Shown in pieces: positions 1 to 9,295 of a stretch of 64,000 nt of DNA. Each line of letters starts with the position of its first letter. Positions within the stretch are counted from its first letter, which is position 1. Both the position numbers and the translations under genes were made by a program. The DNA is taken from positions 1 to 64,000 of the forward strand of contig CABZXU010000003.1 in NCBI GenBank assembly GCA_902529805.1, written 5' to 3'. The notes under the pieces were generated by a model. It was not told where the DNA came from, did not search any database, and saw only the letters and a list, made by a program, of their open reading frames with translations. The DNA comes from an uncultured Marinoscillum sp. (GTDB lineage Bacteria > Bacteroidota > Bacteroidia > Cytophagales > MED-G16).

Positions 1-16
1 TTATAAAAAATAAATT

Positions 17-208
17 ATGGCACATCCTAAAAGGAAAATATCTAAAACTAGAAGAAACAAAAGAAGAACTCATATTAAACTAAAGTCCAAAAATTTAACT
101 ATTTGTCCTACAACTGGAGAGACACATCTTCCTCATAGAGCACATTGGTATGAAGGAAAATTATATTACAAAGGAAAAGTTATTCTAGAAAAAGAAGTAT
201 TAGCTTAA
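17..208 (+). CDS. rpmF: 50S ribosomal protein L32
   Basis: A 63-residue basic protein with the L32 opening [17 protein letters not shown] and the central [13 protein letters not shown] segment. It belongs to the large ribosomal subunit near the exit of the peptide tunnel. The full-length ORF starts at the first ATG of the window. fabH starts 23 bases downstream, and rpmF-fabH is a widespread bacterial arrangement that links ribosome and fatty-acid synthesis genes. Only one cysteine is seen, so this is not the four-cysteine zinc-binding form of L32. Identification is firm from length, composition and context. Confidence 0.97.
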   Translation: MAHPKRKISKTRRNKRRTHIKLKSKNLTICPTTGETHLPHRAHWYEGKLYYKGKVILEKEVLA

Positions 209-231
209 TTTTTTAAGCATAAAGTAATATA

Positions 232-1233
232 ATGAATTCAAAAATAATCAAATCTTGTATTCGAGGAATCCATGGGTATGTTCCTGAATATATTTTGTCA
301 AACGCTGAATTAGAAAAATTAGTTGACACATCTGATGAATGGATTATATCAAGAACAGGAATTAAGGAAAGAAGAATACTAAAAGGAGATAGCAAAGGAA
401 CTTCAATTATTGGAACTAAATGTGTAAAGGGTTTATTGGAAAAAACTAATACTAATCCAAAGGACATTGATTTATTAATATGTGCTACTGTTACACCAGA
501 TATGTTTTTTCCTTCAACGGCCAATATTATCTCAGATAATATTGGAGCAAAAAATGCCTATAGTTTTGACATATCAGCTGCATGTTCCGGGTTTTTATAT
601 TCTCTTATTACTGGATCTCAATTTATAGAATCAGGAACTCATAAAAAGGTAGTTGTAGTTGGAGCTGATAAAATGTCTTCAATTGTTGATTATGAAAATA
701 GAAATAATTGTGTATTATTTGGAGATGGTGGAGGTGCAGTTTTACTTGAACCATCTTTAGATGAAAATGGCATTATTGATCATATATTAAAAAGTGATGG
801 TTCAGGAGCTTCCTACCTTTGTATTAAGGGTGGAGGAAGTAAACATCCTGCATCTTTAGAAACTATAAAGAATAAGGATCATTTTATTTATCAAGAGGGT
901 AAAAAAGTATTTAAATTTGCTGTAACAAATATGGCAAATGTTTCAGAAGAAATTATGGTTAAAAATAATCTTAAATCAAATGATATATCCTATCTTGTAC
1001 CACACCAAGCAAATAAAAGAATCATTGATGCTACAGCAAAAAAAATGGGAATAGGTAATAATAAGGTTTTAATGAATATTGAAAAATATGGTAATACAAC
1101 CGCTGGAACTATTCCATTATGTTTATGGGATTTTGAAAAAAAACTTAAAAAAGGAGATAATTTAATACTATCTGCTTTTGGTGGTGGATTTACTTGGGGC
1201 TCTGTCTACTTAAAGTGGTCTTATAATTCTTAA
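232..1233 (+). CDS. fabH: 3-oxoacyl-ACP synthase III (KAS III)
   Basis: Condensing enzyme that starts fatty-acid synthesis by joining an acyl-CoA primer to malonyl-ACP in the cytoplasm. The thiolase-fold catalytic triad is visible: Cys118 in AACSGF, His258 in VPHQAN and Asn288 in YGNTTAGT. The N-terminal DTSDEWIISRTGIKERR segment is typical of FabH. At 333 residues it has the normal family length. It lies between rpmF and efp and shares a direction with accB and accC, so initiation and the malonyl-CoA supply step sit in one operon. The ATG start follows A/T-rich sequence without a Shine-Dalgarno, as is usual for this phylum. Confidence 0.96.
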   Translation: MNSKIIKSCIRGIHGYVPEYILSNAELEKLVDTSDEWIISRTGIKERRILKGDSKGTSIIGTKCVKGLLEKTNTNPKDIDLLICATVTPDMFFPSTANIISDNIGAKNAYSFDISAACSGFLYSLITGSQFIESGTHKKVVVVGADKMSSIVDYENRNNCVLFGDGGGAVLLEPSLDENGIIDHILKSDGSGASYLCIKGGGSKHPASLETIKNKDHFIYQEGKKVFKFAVTNMANVSEEIMVKNNLKSNDISYLVPHQANKRIIDATAKKMGIGNNKVLMNIEKYGNTTAGTIPLCLWDFEKKLKKGDNLILSAFGGGFTWGSVYLKWSYNS

Positions 1234-1237
1234 AACT

Positions 1238-1801
1238 ATGGCAACGACAACTGATATAAAAAATGGAACATGTATAGAGTTAAATGGAAACCTTTATTTT
1301 GTTGTTGAGTTTCAACACGTAAAACCAGGAAAAGGTCCTGCATTTGTCAGAACAAAGCTTAAAAATGTTAAGACAGGAAAAGTTGTGGATAATACATTTC
1401 CATCAGGCCATAAAATAACAACAGCAAGAGTTGAAAAAAGAAGCCATCAGTTTTTATACAAAAATTCTGATGAATATTTTTTTATGGATAATGCTTCTTT
1501 TGAACAAATAACTTTAGATAAAAATCAAATTGATTTTCCTGAATTTCTAATTGAAGGAAAAAATGTTGAAATATCTATTTATACTGAAAAAAATGAAATT
1601 ATCAATTGTGAACTACCTTCTCATATAGAAACAAAAATAATATCATCTGAACCAGGCATAAAAGGAGATACTGCTACTAATGCTACAAAAACTGCTACAA
1701 TAGAAAATAATATTGAAATTCAAGTGCCTCTTTTTATTAATGAAAATGATAAAATAAAAGTTGATATTAAACAGAAAAAATATATTGAAAGAGTAAAATA
1801 A
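1238..1801 (+). CDS. efp: translation elongation factor P
   Basis: EF-P enters the ribosomal E site and relieves stalling at proline runs. The protein is 187 residues, the normal length, with the N-terminal KOW-like domain, the tip loop HVKPGKGPAF (Lys32 at the position that is modified in many bacteria) and a C-terminal OB domain ending PLFINENDKIKVD. It starts 4 bases after fabH and is followed by accB, so it is cotranscribed with fatty-acid genes. No Lys-modifying enzyme such as EpmA or YmfI is seen in the window, so whether Lys32 is modified cannot be told. Confidence 0.96.
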   Translation: MATTTDIKNGTCIELNGNLYFVVEFQHVKPGKGPAFVRTKLKNVKTGKVVDNTFPSGHKITTARVEKRSHQFLYKNSDEYFFMDNASFEQITLDKNQIDFPEFLIEGKNVEISIYTEKNEIINCELPSHIETKIISSEPGIKGDTATNATKTATIENNIEIQVPLFINENDKIKVDIKQKKYIERVK

Positions 1802-1823
1802 TTTTATTGTAAATTTACATCTA

Positions 1824-2288
1824 ATGAAAAATAAAGAAATTGAGGATTTAATTAATTTTATTAAAAAATCTGATCTCGATGATGTGAGTATCGAAACTGA
1901 AAACTATAAAATTAGAGTTAAAAAAAACAAAAACAAGAGTATTCCTAAATCTAAAAAGGTAGTTGAAGAAAAAACAGAAACTACTAATGATATTCCAAAA
2001 CCTAAACAAAAATCAGATAAAATAAATGAGAATGATGAGTTAAATAATCATTTAGTAATAAAATCTCCAATGATTGGAACTTTTTACAGAGCTTCTAATC
2101 CAAAAAGTGATCCATTTATCAAAGAAGGTGATCTTGTTTCAGAGGGACAAACTCTTTGTGTAATTGAAGCAATGAAGTTATTTAATGAAATTGAATCTGA
2201 AGTATCAGGAAAAGTGATAAAAATTCTTGTTGATGACGCATCTCCAGTAGAATATGATCAAGATTTATTTGTTATAGATCCAAAATAG
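1824..2288 (+). CDS. accB: acetyl-CoA carboxylase biotin carboxyl carrier protein
   Basis: BCCP subunit of acetyl-CoA carboxylase; it carries CO2 on biotin between AccC and the carboxyltransferase. The 154-residue protein has an N-terminal helix region, a Lys/Pro/Glu-rich flexible linker (about residues 35-75) and a C-terminal biotinyl domain with the attachment motif EAMKL, Lys118. The preceding PMIGTFYRASNPKSDPF holds the thumb region usual in bacterial AccB. accC follows after 15 bases, the standard accBC pair. Confidence 0.96.
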   Translation: MKNKEIEDLINFIKKSDLDDVSIETENYKIRVKKNKNKSIPKSKKVVEEKTETTNDIPKPKQKSDKINENDELNNHLVIKSPMIGTFYRASNPKSDPFIKEGDLVSEGQTLCVIEAMKLFNEIESEVSGKVIKILVDDASPVEYDQDLFVIDPK

Positions 2289-2303
2289 TCTCATAAGATT
2301 AAA

Positions 2304-3647
2304 ATGATAAATAAAATATTAATTGCAAATAGAGGGGAAATAGCTCTAAGAATAATTAGAAGCTGCAAAGAAATGGGAATAAATACGGTAGCTGTATATT
2401 CAACAATTGACAGAGAAAGTTTGCATGTTAAATTTGCAGATGAGGCAGTATGTATTGGTCCACCAAATTCTAAAGATTCTTATCTAAATATTCCAAAAAT
2501 AATTGCAGCAGCAGAAATAACAAATTCTGAAGCTATTCATCCAGGTTATGGTTTTTTAGCTGAAAATTCTGAGTTTTCTAAAATTTGTTCTGAAAGTAAA
2601 ATAAAGTTTATAGGACCAACTCATCAAATGATAGAAAGAATGGGAGATAAAATAACTGCAAAAAAAACAATGGAAAAAGCAGGAATTCCTACTGTTCCTG
2701 GATCAAAAGATTTGATAGAATCAGTGCTTCAGGGAAAAAAATTGGGGAAAAAAATTGGTTATCCAATTATTCTAAAAGCTACAGCTGGCGGTGGAGGCAA
2801 AGGCATGAGAATAGTTAATGCAGAAAAAGATTTTAAAAAATCATGGGAAGAAGCAACTAATGAGTCTAGTGCAGTTTTTGGAAATTCAGGTTTATATATT
2901 GAAAAGTACATTGAAGAGCCAAGACATATTGAAATACAAATAGTTGGAGATAAATATGGAAATGTTAGTCATTTATCAGAAAGAGATTGCTCAATACAAA
3001 GAAGACATCAAAAACTTATTGAGGAAACACCTTCCCCATTTGTTGATGAAGAATTAAGAGAAAAAATGGGTCAAACAGCAATAAAAGCTGGAAAAGCTAT
3101 AGATTATGAAGGCGCTGGTACAATAGAGTTTATTGTTGATAAAAATAAAAACTTTTACTTTATGGAAATGAATACAAGAATTCAAGTTGAACATGGAGTT
3201 ACAGAAGAAGTTACTGATTTTGATTTAATAAAAGAACAAATAAAAGTAACCGATGGAGCAAAAGTGTCTGGAAAAAATTATTATCCAAAACTTCATGCTA
3301 TTGAATGTAGAATTAATGCTGAAGACCCTAAAAGAAATTTTATTCCTTCTCCAGGAAAAATCACAAACCTTCATATACCCGGAGGTCATGGTGTTAGAGT
3401 TGATAGTCATGTTTATGCTGGATATACTATTCCACCAAATTATGATTCTATGATTGCTAAAATAATTACCACTCATCAATCTAGAGATGAAGCTATTGTT
3501 AGAATGAAAAGAGCTCTTGAGGAATTTGTTATAGAAGGGATTCATACAACAATCCCATTACATCTTAAATTAATGAATAATAAATCTTTCTGTGATGGAA
3601 ATTTTACAACCAAATTTTTAGATAATTATGACTTTAAATCCATTTAA
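2304..3647 (+). CDS. accC: acetyl-CoA carboxylase biotin carboxylase subunit
   Basis: Biotin carboxylase carboxylates the biotin of AccB using ATP and bicarbonate, the first half of malonyl-CoA formation. The 447 residues match the family: N-terminal pre-ATP-grasp domain ([21 protein letters not shown]), ATP-grasp glycine loop [12 protein letters not shown], the [15 protein letters not shown] active-site strand, and the C-terminal domain with [14 protein letters not shown]. It closes the rpmF-accC operon. Its TAA overlaps the stop of the convergent neighbouring gene by three bases. Confidence 0.97.
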   Translation: MINKILIANRGEIALRIIRSCKEMGINTVAVYSTIDRESLHVKFADEAVCIGPPNSKDSYLNIPKIIAAAEITNSEAIHPGYGFLAENSEFSKICSESKIKFIGPTHQMIERMGDKITAKKTMEKAGIPTVPGSKDLIESVLQGKKLGKKIGYPIILKATAGGGGKGMRIVNAEKDFKKSWEEATNESSAVFGNSGLYIEKYIEEPRHIEIQIVGDKYGNVSHLSERDCSIQRRHQKLIEETPSPFVDEELREKMGQTAIKAGKAIDYEGAGTIEFIVDKNKNFYFMEMNTRIQVEHGVTEEVTDFDLIKEQIKVTDGAKVSGKNYYPKLHAIECRINAEDPKRNFIPSPGKITNLHIPGGHGVRVDSHVYAGYTIPPNYDSMIAKIITTHQSRDEAIVRMKRALEEFVIEGIHTTIPLHLKLMNNKSFCDGNFTTKFLDNYDFKSI

Positions 3648-4966
3648 TAATTAATTTCTTTGAAATTTATTCCCAAACTGTTTAATTCATTCAATATTGG
3701 ATTATAGATTTCTTTCTTGATTGGTAGATGAATACCTTTTAAATTTACTTTATTCATCAAAAATAATTTTATAAAAATTCCTATTGGGAGACCAACTGAA
3801 TGGGCCATTGCAGTTTCAGTTTGATTTTTACCATCCATATAAAAATAAGACATTAAGTTTTTCAACTTTTTATTTTTAAAATATTTAAATCTATGAAGCA
3901 TGATTACTCTATCCGTTTCATTTTTTTTCATCTTCCATTTTTTGCATAAAATATTTTCAAGAACATCTGCATAAGTTCCTCTTTTTATTCTGATCAGTTT
4001 ATCAGAAAATAATTCTAACCAATCTAAACATCTCATTTCTAATGAGTTTTTTTTAATATTAAACTTTGAAGATAATAATTCTTTTATCTCTCCTTTATCT
4101 TTTGTTAAAACTTTAGATTTTAAAAAATTATTATAAGTCATATTATAAGGTTTTTGAACAAATATTTTATCATCTGTTAATCCTAGTTTAATAAATAAAT
4201 CCCAAGCAGAACAAAATCCTCTATTTCTTAGTGTTCCTCTAAATATTGTTTTTATCTTTTTAAAATTATATATATCAATATATTTTATTGAATCTCGATT
4301 AGCATAACCTTCAAAAAAACCTAATTCAGGAATCTCAATTAAATTTATTTTATTAAATATTTCATCATAAGAAAGTTTAACTTCTTTATTGTTTTCAAGG
4401 TATGTAGCTCCCTGAGATCCAGCTAAAACTACATTTTTGGAATTCCAAGTAAATTTATAATTCCAAGGATTATATGATTTAGAATTAGGCGTTAATAGAC
4501 CACCAGTATAAGATTCAAAGCTTTTAATATCATAATTACTTTCTAATTTATCAATAATTTTCATTGCTGACATATGATCAATACCAGGATCTAACCCCAT
4601 TTCCATCAATAAAAAAGTGTTTTTTCTCAAAAATTCAGCATTTAATTTTTTTATTTCAGGAGTTAAATAAGAAGCTGTTATTAGATTCTTCCCAATATTT
4701 GAACAGGTTTTTGCAATTTTAAAATGCATAGAACTTGGGAGCATACTCACAACTAAATAAGAATCTATTATATTTTTATTCAACTGATTCATATTATTAA
4801 TATTAAGAACTATAGGTAATACATTATTAAGAGGATTATTTAAAAAATAAGATACATCAAGTGCTGCAACCTTTATTTTAAAATTAAAATTTTCAGATAA
4901 ATTTGATAAATACTTAATTAATACTAGAGATGACTTCCCTGCACCTAAAATCAAAATATTTTTCAT
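3644..4966 (-). CDS. saccharopine dehydrogenase-like oxidoreductase
   Basis: A 440-residue protein with an N-terminal Rossmann segment ([17 protein letters not shown]), the central [18 protein letters not shown] motif characteristic of the saccharopine dehydrogenase/homospermidine synthase family, and a C-terminal part with [17 protein letters not shown]. The family oxidises saccharopine-type C-N bonds with NAD(P). The substrate here is not certain; lysine-derived saccharopine is the family default. The gene lies 5 bases downstream of an SDR gene, so the two may be cotranscribed with porT. It converges on accC with overlapping stop codons. Confidence 0.82.
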   Translation of the reverse strand: MKNILILGAGKSSLVLIKYLSNLSENFNFKIKVAALDVSYFLNNPLNNVLPIVLNINNMNQLNKNIIDSYLVVSMLPSSMHFKIAKTCSNIGKNLITASYLTPEIKKLNAEFLRKNTFLLMEMGLDPGIDHMSAMKIIDKLESNYDIKSFESYTGGLLTPNSKSYNPWNYKFTWNSKNVVLAGSQGATYLENNKEVKLSYDEIFNKINLIEIPELGFFEGYANRDSIKYIDIYNFKKIKTIFRGTLRNRGFCSAWDLFIKLGLTDDKIFVQKPYNMTYNNFLKSKVLTKDKGEIKELLSSKFNIKKNSLEMRCLDWLELFSDKLIRIKRGTYADVLENILCKKWKMKKNETDRVIMLHRFKYFKNKKLKNLMSYFYMDGKNQTETAMAHSVGLPIGIFIKLFLMNKVNLKGIHLPIKKEIYNPILNELNSLGINFKEINY

Positions 4967-4971
4967 TAAAA

Positions 4972-5721
4972 TTACTCTCTATTTATAACTGTTGATGATG
5001 CTTGATTCTTTGGAAAAATAGTAATATCACTAATGTTTACATTATCAGGTCTATTAATAATAAAATATATTACCTCAGCTACATCATTTGGTGTCAATGG
5101 CTTGATTCCATCATAAACTAAATTTGCTTTTTCTTTATCCCCCTTGAATCTTACTAGCGCAAACTCTGTTTCAACTAATCCAGGATTTACAGAAGAAACT
5201 TTAATATTAAATTTATTTAAATCTACTTGCATCGCTTTTGTTATTGCATCTACGGCATACTTTGAAGCACAATAAACATTTCCTTTAGGATAAATTTCCT
5301 TTCCTGCTATTGATCCTATATTAATTATTATTCCTTTATTTGATTTAGTCATAATTGGAATAATCAATTTACTTACATAGAGTAGTCCTTTAACATTTAT
5401 ATCAATCATTGCATCCCAATCACTAACATCGCCTTCATGAATTAAATCCATTCCATGAGCATTTCCAGCATTATTAATTAATATGTAAATCTTTTTCCAT
5501 TTATTAGGTAAAGAATTAAAACTTTTTATTATGTTCTTATTATCTCTAATGTCATAGCATAATGTATAAATGTCAGTGAGTTTTGATAATTCATTTTCTA
5601 TTTTATTTAATCTTGATTCACGTCTTCCGCATAAAATAAGCGCATAATCTTTAGCAAGAACTTTAGATATAGAATAACCAATCCCTGATGTTGCACCCGT
5701 TATAAAAGCAATTTTTTTCAT
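4972..5721 (-). CDS. short-chain dehydrogenase/reductase
   Basis: A classical SDR of 249 residues: cofactor loop TGATSGIGYSIS near the N terminus, the NNAGNA motif (about residue 85), a serine in the IGSIAGKE segment, and the catalytic YCASK motif, with PGLVETEF after it. The pattern resembles the YdfG/serine 3-dehydrogenase subgroup that oxidises 3-hydroxy acids with NADP, but the exact substrate cannot be read from sequence. It sits between porT and the saccharopine-dehydrogenase-like gene with gaps of only 5-6 bases, suggesting one leftward unit. Confidence 0.88.
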   Translation of the reverse strand: MKKIAFITGATSGIGYSISKVLAKDYALILCGRRESRLNKIENELSKLTDIYTLCYDIRDNKNIIKSFNSLPNKWKKIYILINNAGNAHGMDLIHEGDVSDWDAMIDINVKGLLYVSKLIIPIMTKSNKGIIINIGSIAGKEIYPKGNVYCASKYAVDAITKAMQVDLNKFNIKVSSVNPGLVETEFALVRFKGDKEKANLVYDGIKPLTPNDVAEVIYFIINRPDNVNISDITIFPKNQASSTVINRE

Positions 5722-5727
5722 AATAAT

Positions 5728-6462
5728 TTAATTAGGTCCTCCCTCGAAGGTAAAGAAAATTGATAAATTATGAGAAATTATTTTTTCAATTGGATCTGAA
5801 TAAATATTAGTAACTCCATTTTCAGATTTTTTAATCATATTAATTAATCCTCTTGAATATCTAATTTCAGGAGATAATTTAAAAAGTTCAAAAAAAATAT
5901 CAGCACCAAATCCTAATTCAAAAGATATATCATATGCTTTTAATCCTAAAATATCTTTACCAGCCTCATCTTTATTTTTAGCACCCACTTCAATTGCAGG
6001 TTTCAATCCAGAAATAATATACATTCTTAAATTTTTTCTTCTTTTTGATTTATATTTTATCAAAATAGGTAATTCTACTAAAGTTGCTGCCCTAGTGTCA
6101 GAAAATACATCGCCATTTAAATATTTATAGTCTAAAGAAAACTCATAAAAAGAAACTTGTAATAAGGTTCGCAAATCAAAAGGATAAATAATATTTATAT
6201 CTGAAACAAAACCTAATTTAAATCCAGGTTTTGATAATGGAACAATAGAATGTAAATTGGAGAATTCAGCAGAAGCGTATTTTTCAGAATAATTTATTCT
6301 ATAATAAGAAGAATGTAAACCTATTAAAAATCCAAAATGAATCCATGCCTCATCATAATTTGGTAAATTAATTGCAGAATTCTTAGACATCAAAATATTC
6401 TGAGATTTCAAATTACCTGAGAAAATCAAAATAAATAATAATACAATTAAATTATTTTTCAT
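5728..6462 (-). CDS. porT: PorT family outer-membrane protein (T9SS/gliding-associated)
   Basis: A 244-residue protein with a signal peptide (MKNNLIVLLFILIFSGNLKSQ) followed by a beta-rich sequence of the PorT family, an outer-membrane barrel needed for type IX secretion in Bacteroidota. Recognisable parts are NLPNYDEAWIHFGFLIGLHSSYYRI after the signal and the closing strand region HNLSIFFTFEGGPN. The window encodes at least five proteins with T9SS sorting domains that would use this machinery. The gene is divergent from engB across a 93-base gap in which I saw no clear promoter or operator. Assignment rests on overall family resemblance. Confidence 0.85.
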   Translation of the reverse strand: MKNNLIVLLFILIFSGNLKSQNILMSKNSAINLPNYDEAWIHFGFLIGLHSSYYRINYSEKYASAEFSNLHSIVPLSKPGFKLGFVSDINIIYPFDLRTLLQVSFYEFSLDYKYLNGDVFSDTRAATLVELPILIKYKSKRRKNLRMYIISGLKPAIEVGAKNKDEAGKDILGLKAYDISFELGFGADIFFELFKLSPEIRYSRGLINMIKKSENGVTNIYSDPIEKIISHNLSIFFTFEGGPN

Positions 6463-6555
6463 TATTATGATAATAATATAATATGATAACTATTAAAATG
6501 AATATAAATTGCATATTAAATTTAATATTGATCATTTAGTTTTTTAAATAAATTA

Positions 6556-7158
6556 ATGAAAGTTTTTAAATCTGAATTTATAAAAAGTAGTAATAATTAC
6601 AAAGATTGTCCAAAAGATCAATTACCAGAATATGCATTCATAGGAAGATCAAATGTAGGAAAATCTTCTCTACTTAATATGCTAGTGAATAATAAAAAAC
6701 TATCTAAAACCTCTTCCAAACCAGGAAAAACAAAACTAATAAATCATTTTATGATTAATAAAAGCTATTTCTTAGTAGATCTTCCGGGTTATGGTTGGGC
6801 AAAATCAAGTAAAATTGAAAGAGAAAAATGGTTAAAAATGACTAAATTATATTTAAAAAATAGCGGTAAATTATCTTTAGTTTTTCAACTTATTGATTCA
6901 AGAATTAAACCACAAAATTCCGATATTGATTTTACATTATTTTTAGGAATAAATAAAATTCCTTTAAGCATTATTTTTACAAAAATTGATAAAATAAAAG
7001 AAACAATAGTTGAGAAAAATATTGAATTATATAAAAAAGAACTTTTGAAAAATTGGAAAAAATTACCAGAAATATTTATAACCTCATCTAAAAAACAAAT
7101 AGGTAGAAAAAAAATTTTAACCTATATATCTGAAATAAATAATTCTTTATTAAAATGA
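6556..7158 (+). CDS. engB: ribosome biogenesis GTP-binding protein EngB (YsxC/YihA)
   Basis: A 200-residue TRAFAC GTPase involved in assembly of the large ribosomal subunit. The motifs are in order: G1 GRSNVGKSSLLN, G3 DLPGYGWA and G4 TKIDK, with the signature G5-like ITSSK near the end. It overlaps the following waaA gene by 4 bases (ATGA), and waaA overlaps rsgA the same way, so two ribosome-assembly GTPases flank a lipid A core enzyme in one transcription unit. Confidence 0.95.
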   Translation: MKVFKSEFIKSSNNYKDCPKDQLPEYAFIGRSNVGKSSLLNMLVNNKKLSKTSSKPGKTKLINHFMINKSYFLVDLPGYGWAKSSKIEREKWLKMTKLYLKNSGKLSLVFQLIDSRIKPQNSDIDFTLFLGINKIPLSIIFTKIDKIKETIVEKNIELYKKELLKNWKKLPEIFITSSKKQIGRKKILTYISEINNSLLK

Positions 7159-8378
7159 TGTTATCACTTTATAATATAATTATTTATTTAAGCTCTATTT
7201 TAATATTTGTAGGATCATTTTTTTCAAAAAAATTAAATCTGTTGTATGAAGGCAGGAAAAAAGTAAAAATGTATTTTAAAACAATAAATATTACAAATGA
7301 AAAAAAAATATGGATACATGTTTCATCTGTCGGGGAATTTGAACAAGCTAAATCAATTATTTATTATTTTAAACAAAAATCAAAATTTAAAATTTTTATT
7401 ACTTTTTTTTCCCCTTCTGCGGAAAAAGTAATTCAAAAATTCAAATTAGTTGATTATTCATGTTATTTAACTGAAGATTCAAAAAATAAAATTTCATATT
7501 TATATAAAAAAATCAATCCCAAAATTTTATTATTAATCAAATATGAATTTTGGTATCATCTTATAAATGAAGGGAAGAAAATAAATATTCCAGTAGTTTC
7601 CATTTCATCAATTTTTAGAAAAAATCAAATTTATTTTAATGGATTTAGTTTTTTTTCAAAACCTTTAAAAAATATTGCTCATTATTATGTTCAAAATGAA
7701 GAATCTAAATCATTATTAAAATCAATAGATATAATTAATGTAACTGTAGTAGGAGACACAAGATTTGACAGGGTATATGATATTTATAAAGAATCAAAAA
7801 GTTATCCTAAGATTGAAAAATTTGTAAAAAAAAGTAATACTCTAATTATTGGTAGTTCTTGGAAATCAGATATAAATATTTTGAAAGATGGAATTGTAAA
7901 TAGTAATAAATTAAAATTCATCATTGCTCCTCATAATGTCAATGAAGATGAAATTGTTTTTATTGAAAATTTATTTGCAAACAATACAATTAGATATTCA
8001 AATTTAAAACTTGACAATTTTTATGATAAAAACATTTTAATTATTGATAATATCGGAATGTTGTCATCAATATATAGATATGGAAATATTGCATACATTG
8101 GAGGAGGTTTTGAAGGAACTCTTCACAATAGTTTAGAAGCTGCAATCTGGGATTTACCAATTTTATATGGTAATCATAAAAACAATAAAAAATTTAATGA
8201 AATTAGGAATATGGAAAAATTAGAATTGTCATTTCCAATTAATTCAATTATAGAATATGAAAAAAAAATAAATAAATTATTAAATAAGAAAAATACATAT
8301 GGAACTAAAAAATATGTTTTAAATAGTATAGGCGCTACAAAATTAATTTATAAATCATTAAATAAATTATTAAAGTGA
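7155..8378 (+). CDS. waaA: 3-deoxy-D-manno-octulosonic acid (Kdo) transferase
   Basis: Membrane-associated GT30 family glycosyltransferase that adds Kdo to the lipid A precursor. The 407-residue protein has an N-terminal membrane segment (LYNIIIYLSSILIFVGSFF), the family motifs WIHVSSVGEFEQAKSII and VTVVGDTRFDR, and the C-terminal sugar-nucleotide region YIGGGFEGTLHNSLEAAIWDLPILYGN. Together with lpxB elsewhere in the window it shows a Gram-negative, lipid A-bearing outer membrane. Starts at the first of two adjacent ATG codons overlapping the engB stop. Confidence 0.94.
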   Translation: MMLSLYNIIIYLSSILIFVGSFFSKKLNLLYEGRKKVKMYFKTINITNEKKIWIHVSSVGEFEQAKSIIYYFKQKSKFKIFITFFSPSAEKVIQKFKLVDYSCYLTEDSKNKISYLYKKINPKILLLIKYEFWYHLINEGKKINIPVVSISSIFRKNQIYFNGFSFFSKPLKNIAHYYVQNEESKSLLKSIDIINVTVVGDTRFDRVYDIYKESKSYPKIEKFVKKSNTLIIGSSWKSDINILKDGIVNSNKLKFIIAPHNVNEDEIVFIENLFANNTIRYSNLKLDNFYDKNILIIDNIGMLSSIYRYGNIAYIGGGFEGTLHNSLEAAIWDLPILYGNHKNNKKFNEIRNMEKLELSFPINSIIEYEKKINKLLNKKNTYGTKKYVLNSIGATKLIYKSLNKLLK

Positions 8379-9283
8379 TTGGAAGCATTATTAAATCAAC
8401 TGGATCATGGTATCTAATTAGAAATGATAAAGGAGAAATTTTCAATTCAAAGCTTAGAGGGAAATTTAAAATAAGTAATCACAACTTATCTAACCCTATT
8501 GCAACAGGAGATGAAGTTGAATTTGATGAAGATAAAAATAATTTAGGTAATTATATAATTAATAAAATTTTACCTAGAAATAACTATTTAATAAGAAAGT
8601 CAATCAAAAAAAAAAACAATGGACATATAATTGCATCAAATATTAATCAAGCGATAATAATATCATCATTAAAAAATCCATTCACTAAATCTGGATTTAT
8701 TGATAGGTTTTTAATTTCTTGTTTTGCCTATAGAATTCCTGCATTAGTAATTTATAATAAGAAAGATATTTTAAATAAAAAAGAAAAAAATAGACTTAAT
8801 CAAGAAATAGATTATTATAAAAAAATTGGATTCAATTCCTTATCAATCTCAGCTAAATTTGATAAAAAAATTAAAAAGTTAAAATCTATATTAAAAAATA
8901 AAACATCATTATTTATAGGAAATTCTGGAGTCGGAAAATCAACTTTAATTAATAGATTAAGTTACAACGCAAATCAAAAAACATCAGAAATTTCAAAAAA
9001 AAGTAATAAAGGAAAGCATAGGACAACTTTTTCCCAAATTTTTGATATAGATAAAAAAACAAAAATTATAGATACACCTGGAATTAAAACTTTCGAGTTA
9101 TTTGATATTGAAAAAAATCAAATTAAAAATTATTTTCCTGAGTTTATAAAAATTAATGATAAATGTAAGTTTAATAATTGTTTGCATATTAATGAACCAA
9201 GTTGTGAAATAAAGAAAGAAATAGATAAATCAATATGGAGAAGAAGATATAACAATTACTTATCTATAATTCGAGACTTTTAA
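8375..9283 (+). CDS. rsgA: ribosome small subunit-dependent GTPase A
   Basis: Circularly permuted GTPase that acts late in 30S maturation. In the 302 residues the order is an OB-fold (about 1-70), G4 YNKKD, the P-loop GNSGVGKSTLIN, switch region KGKHRTTF, G3 DTPGIKTF, and a C-terminal zinc knuckle with CKFNNCLHINEPSC. The start is GTG overlapping the waaA stop (GTGA). The downstream convergent neighbour nhaC ends 13 bases away. Confidence 0.95.
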   Translation: MIGSIIKSTGSWYLIRNDKGEIFNSKLRGKFKISNHNLSNPIATGDEVEFDEDKNNLGNYIINKILPRNNYLIRKSIKKKNNGHIIASNINQAIIISSLKNPFTKSGFIDRFLISCFAYRIPALVIYNKKDILNKKEKNRLNQEIDYYKKIGFNSLSISAKFDKKIKKLKSILKNKTSLFIGNSGVGKSTLINRLSYNANQKTSEISKKSNKGKHRTTFSQIFDIDKKTKIIDTPGIKTFELFDIEKNQIKNYFPEFIKINDKCKFNNCLHINEPSCEIKKEIDKSIWRRRYNNYLSIIRDF

Positions 9284-9295
9284 TTATATATAAAA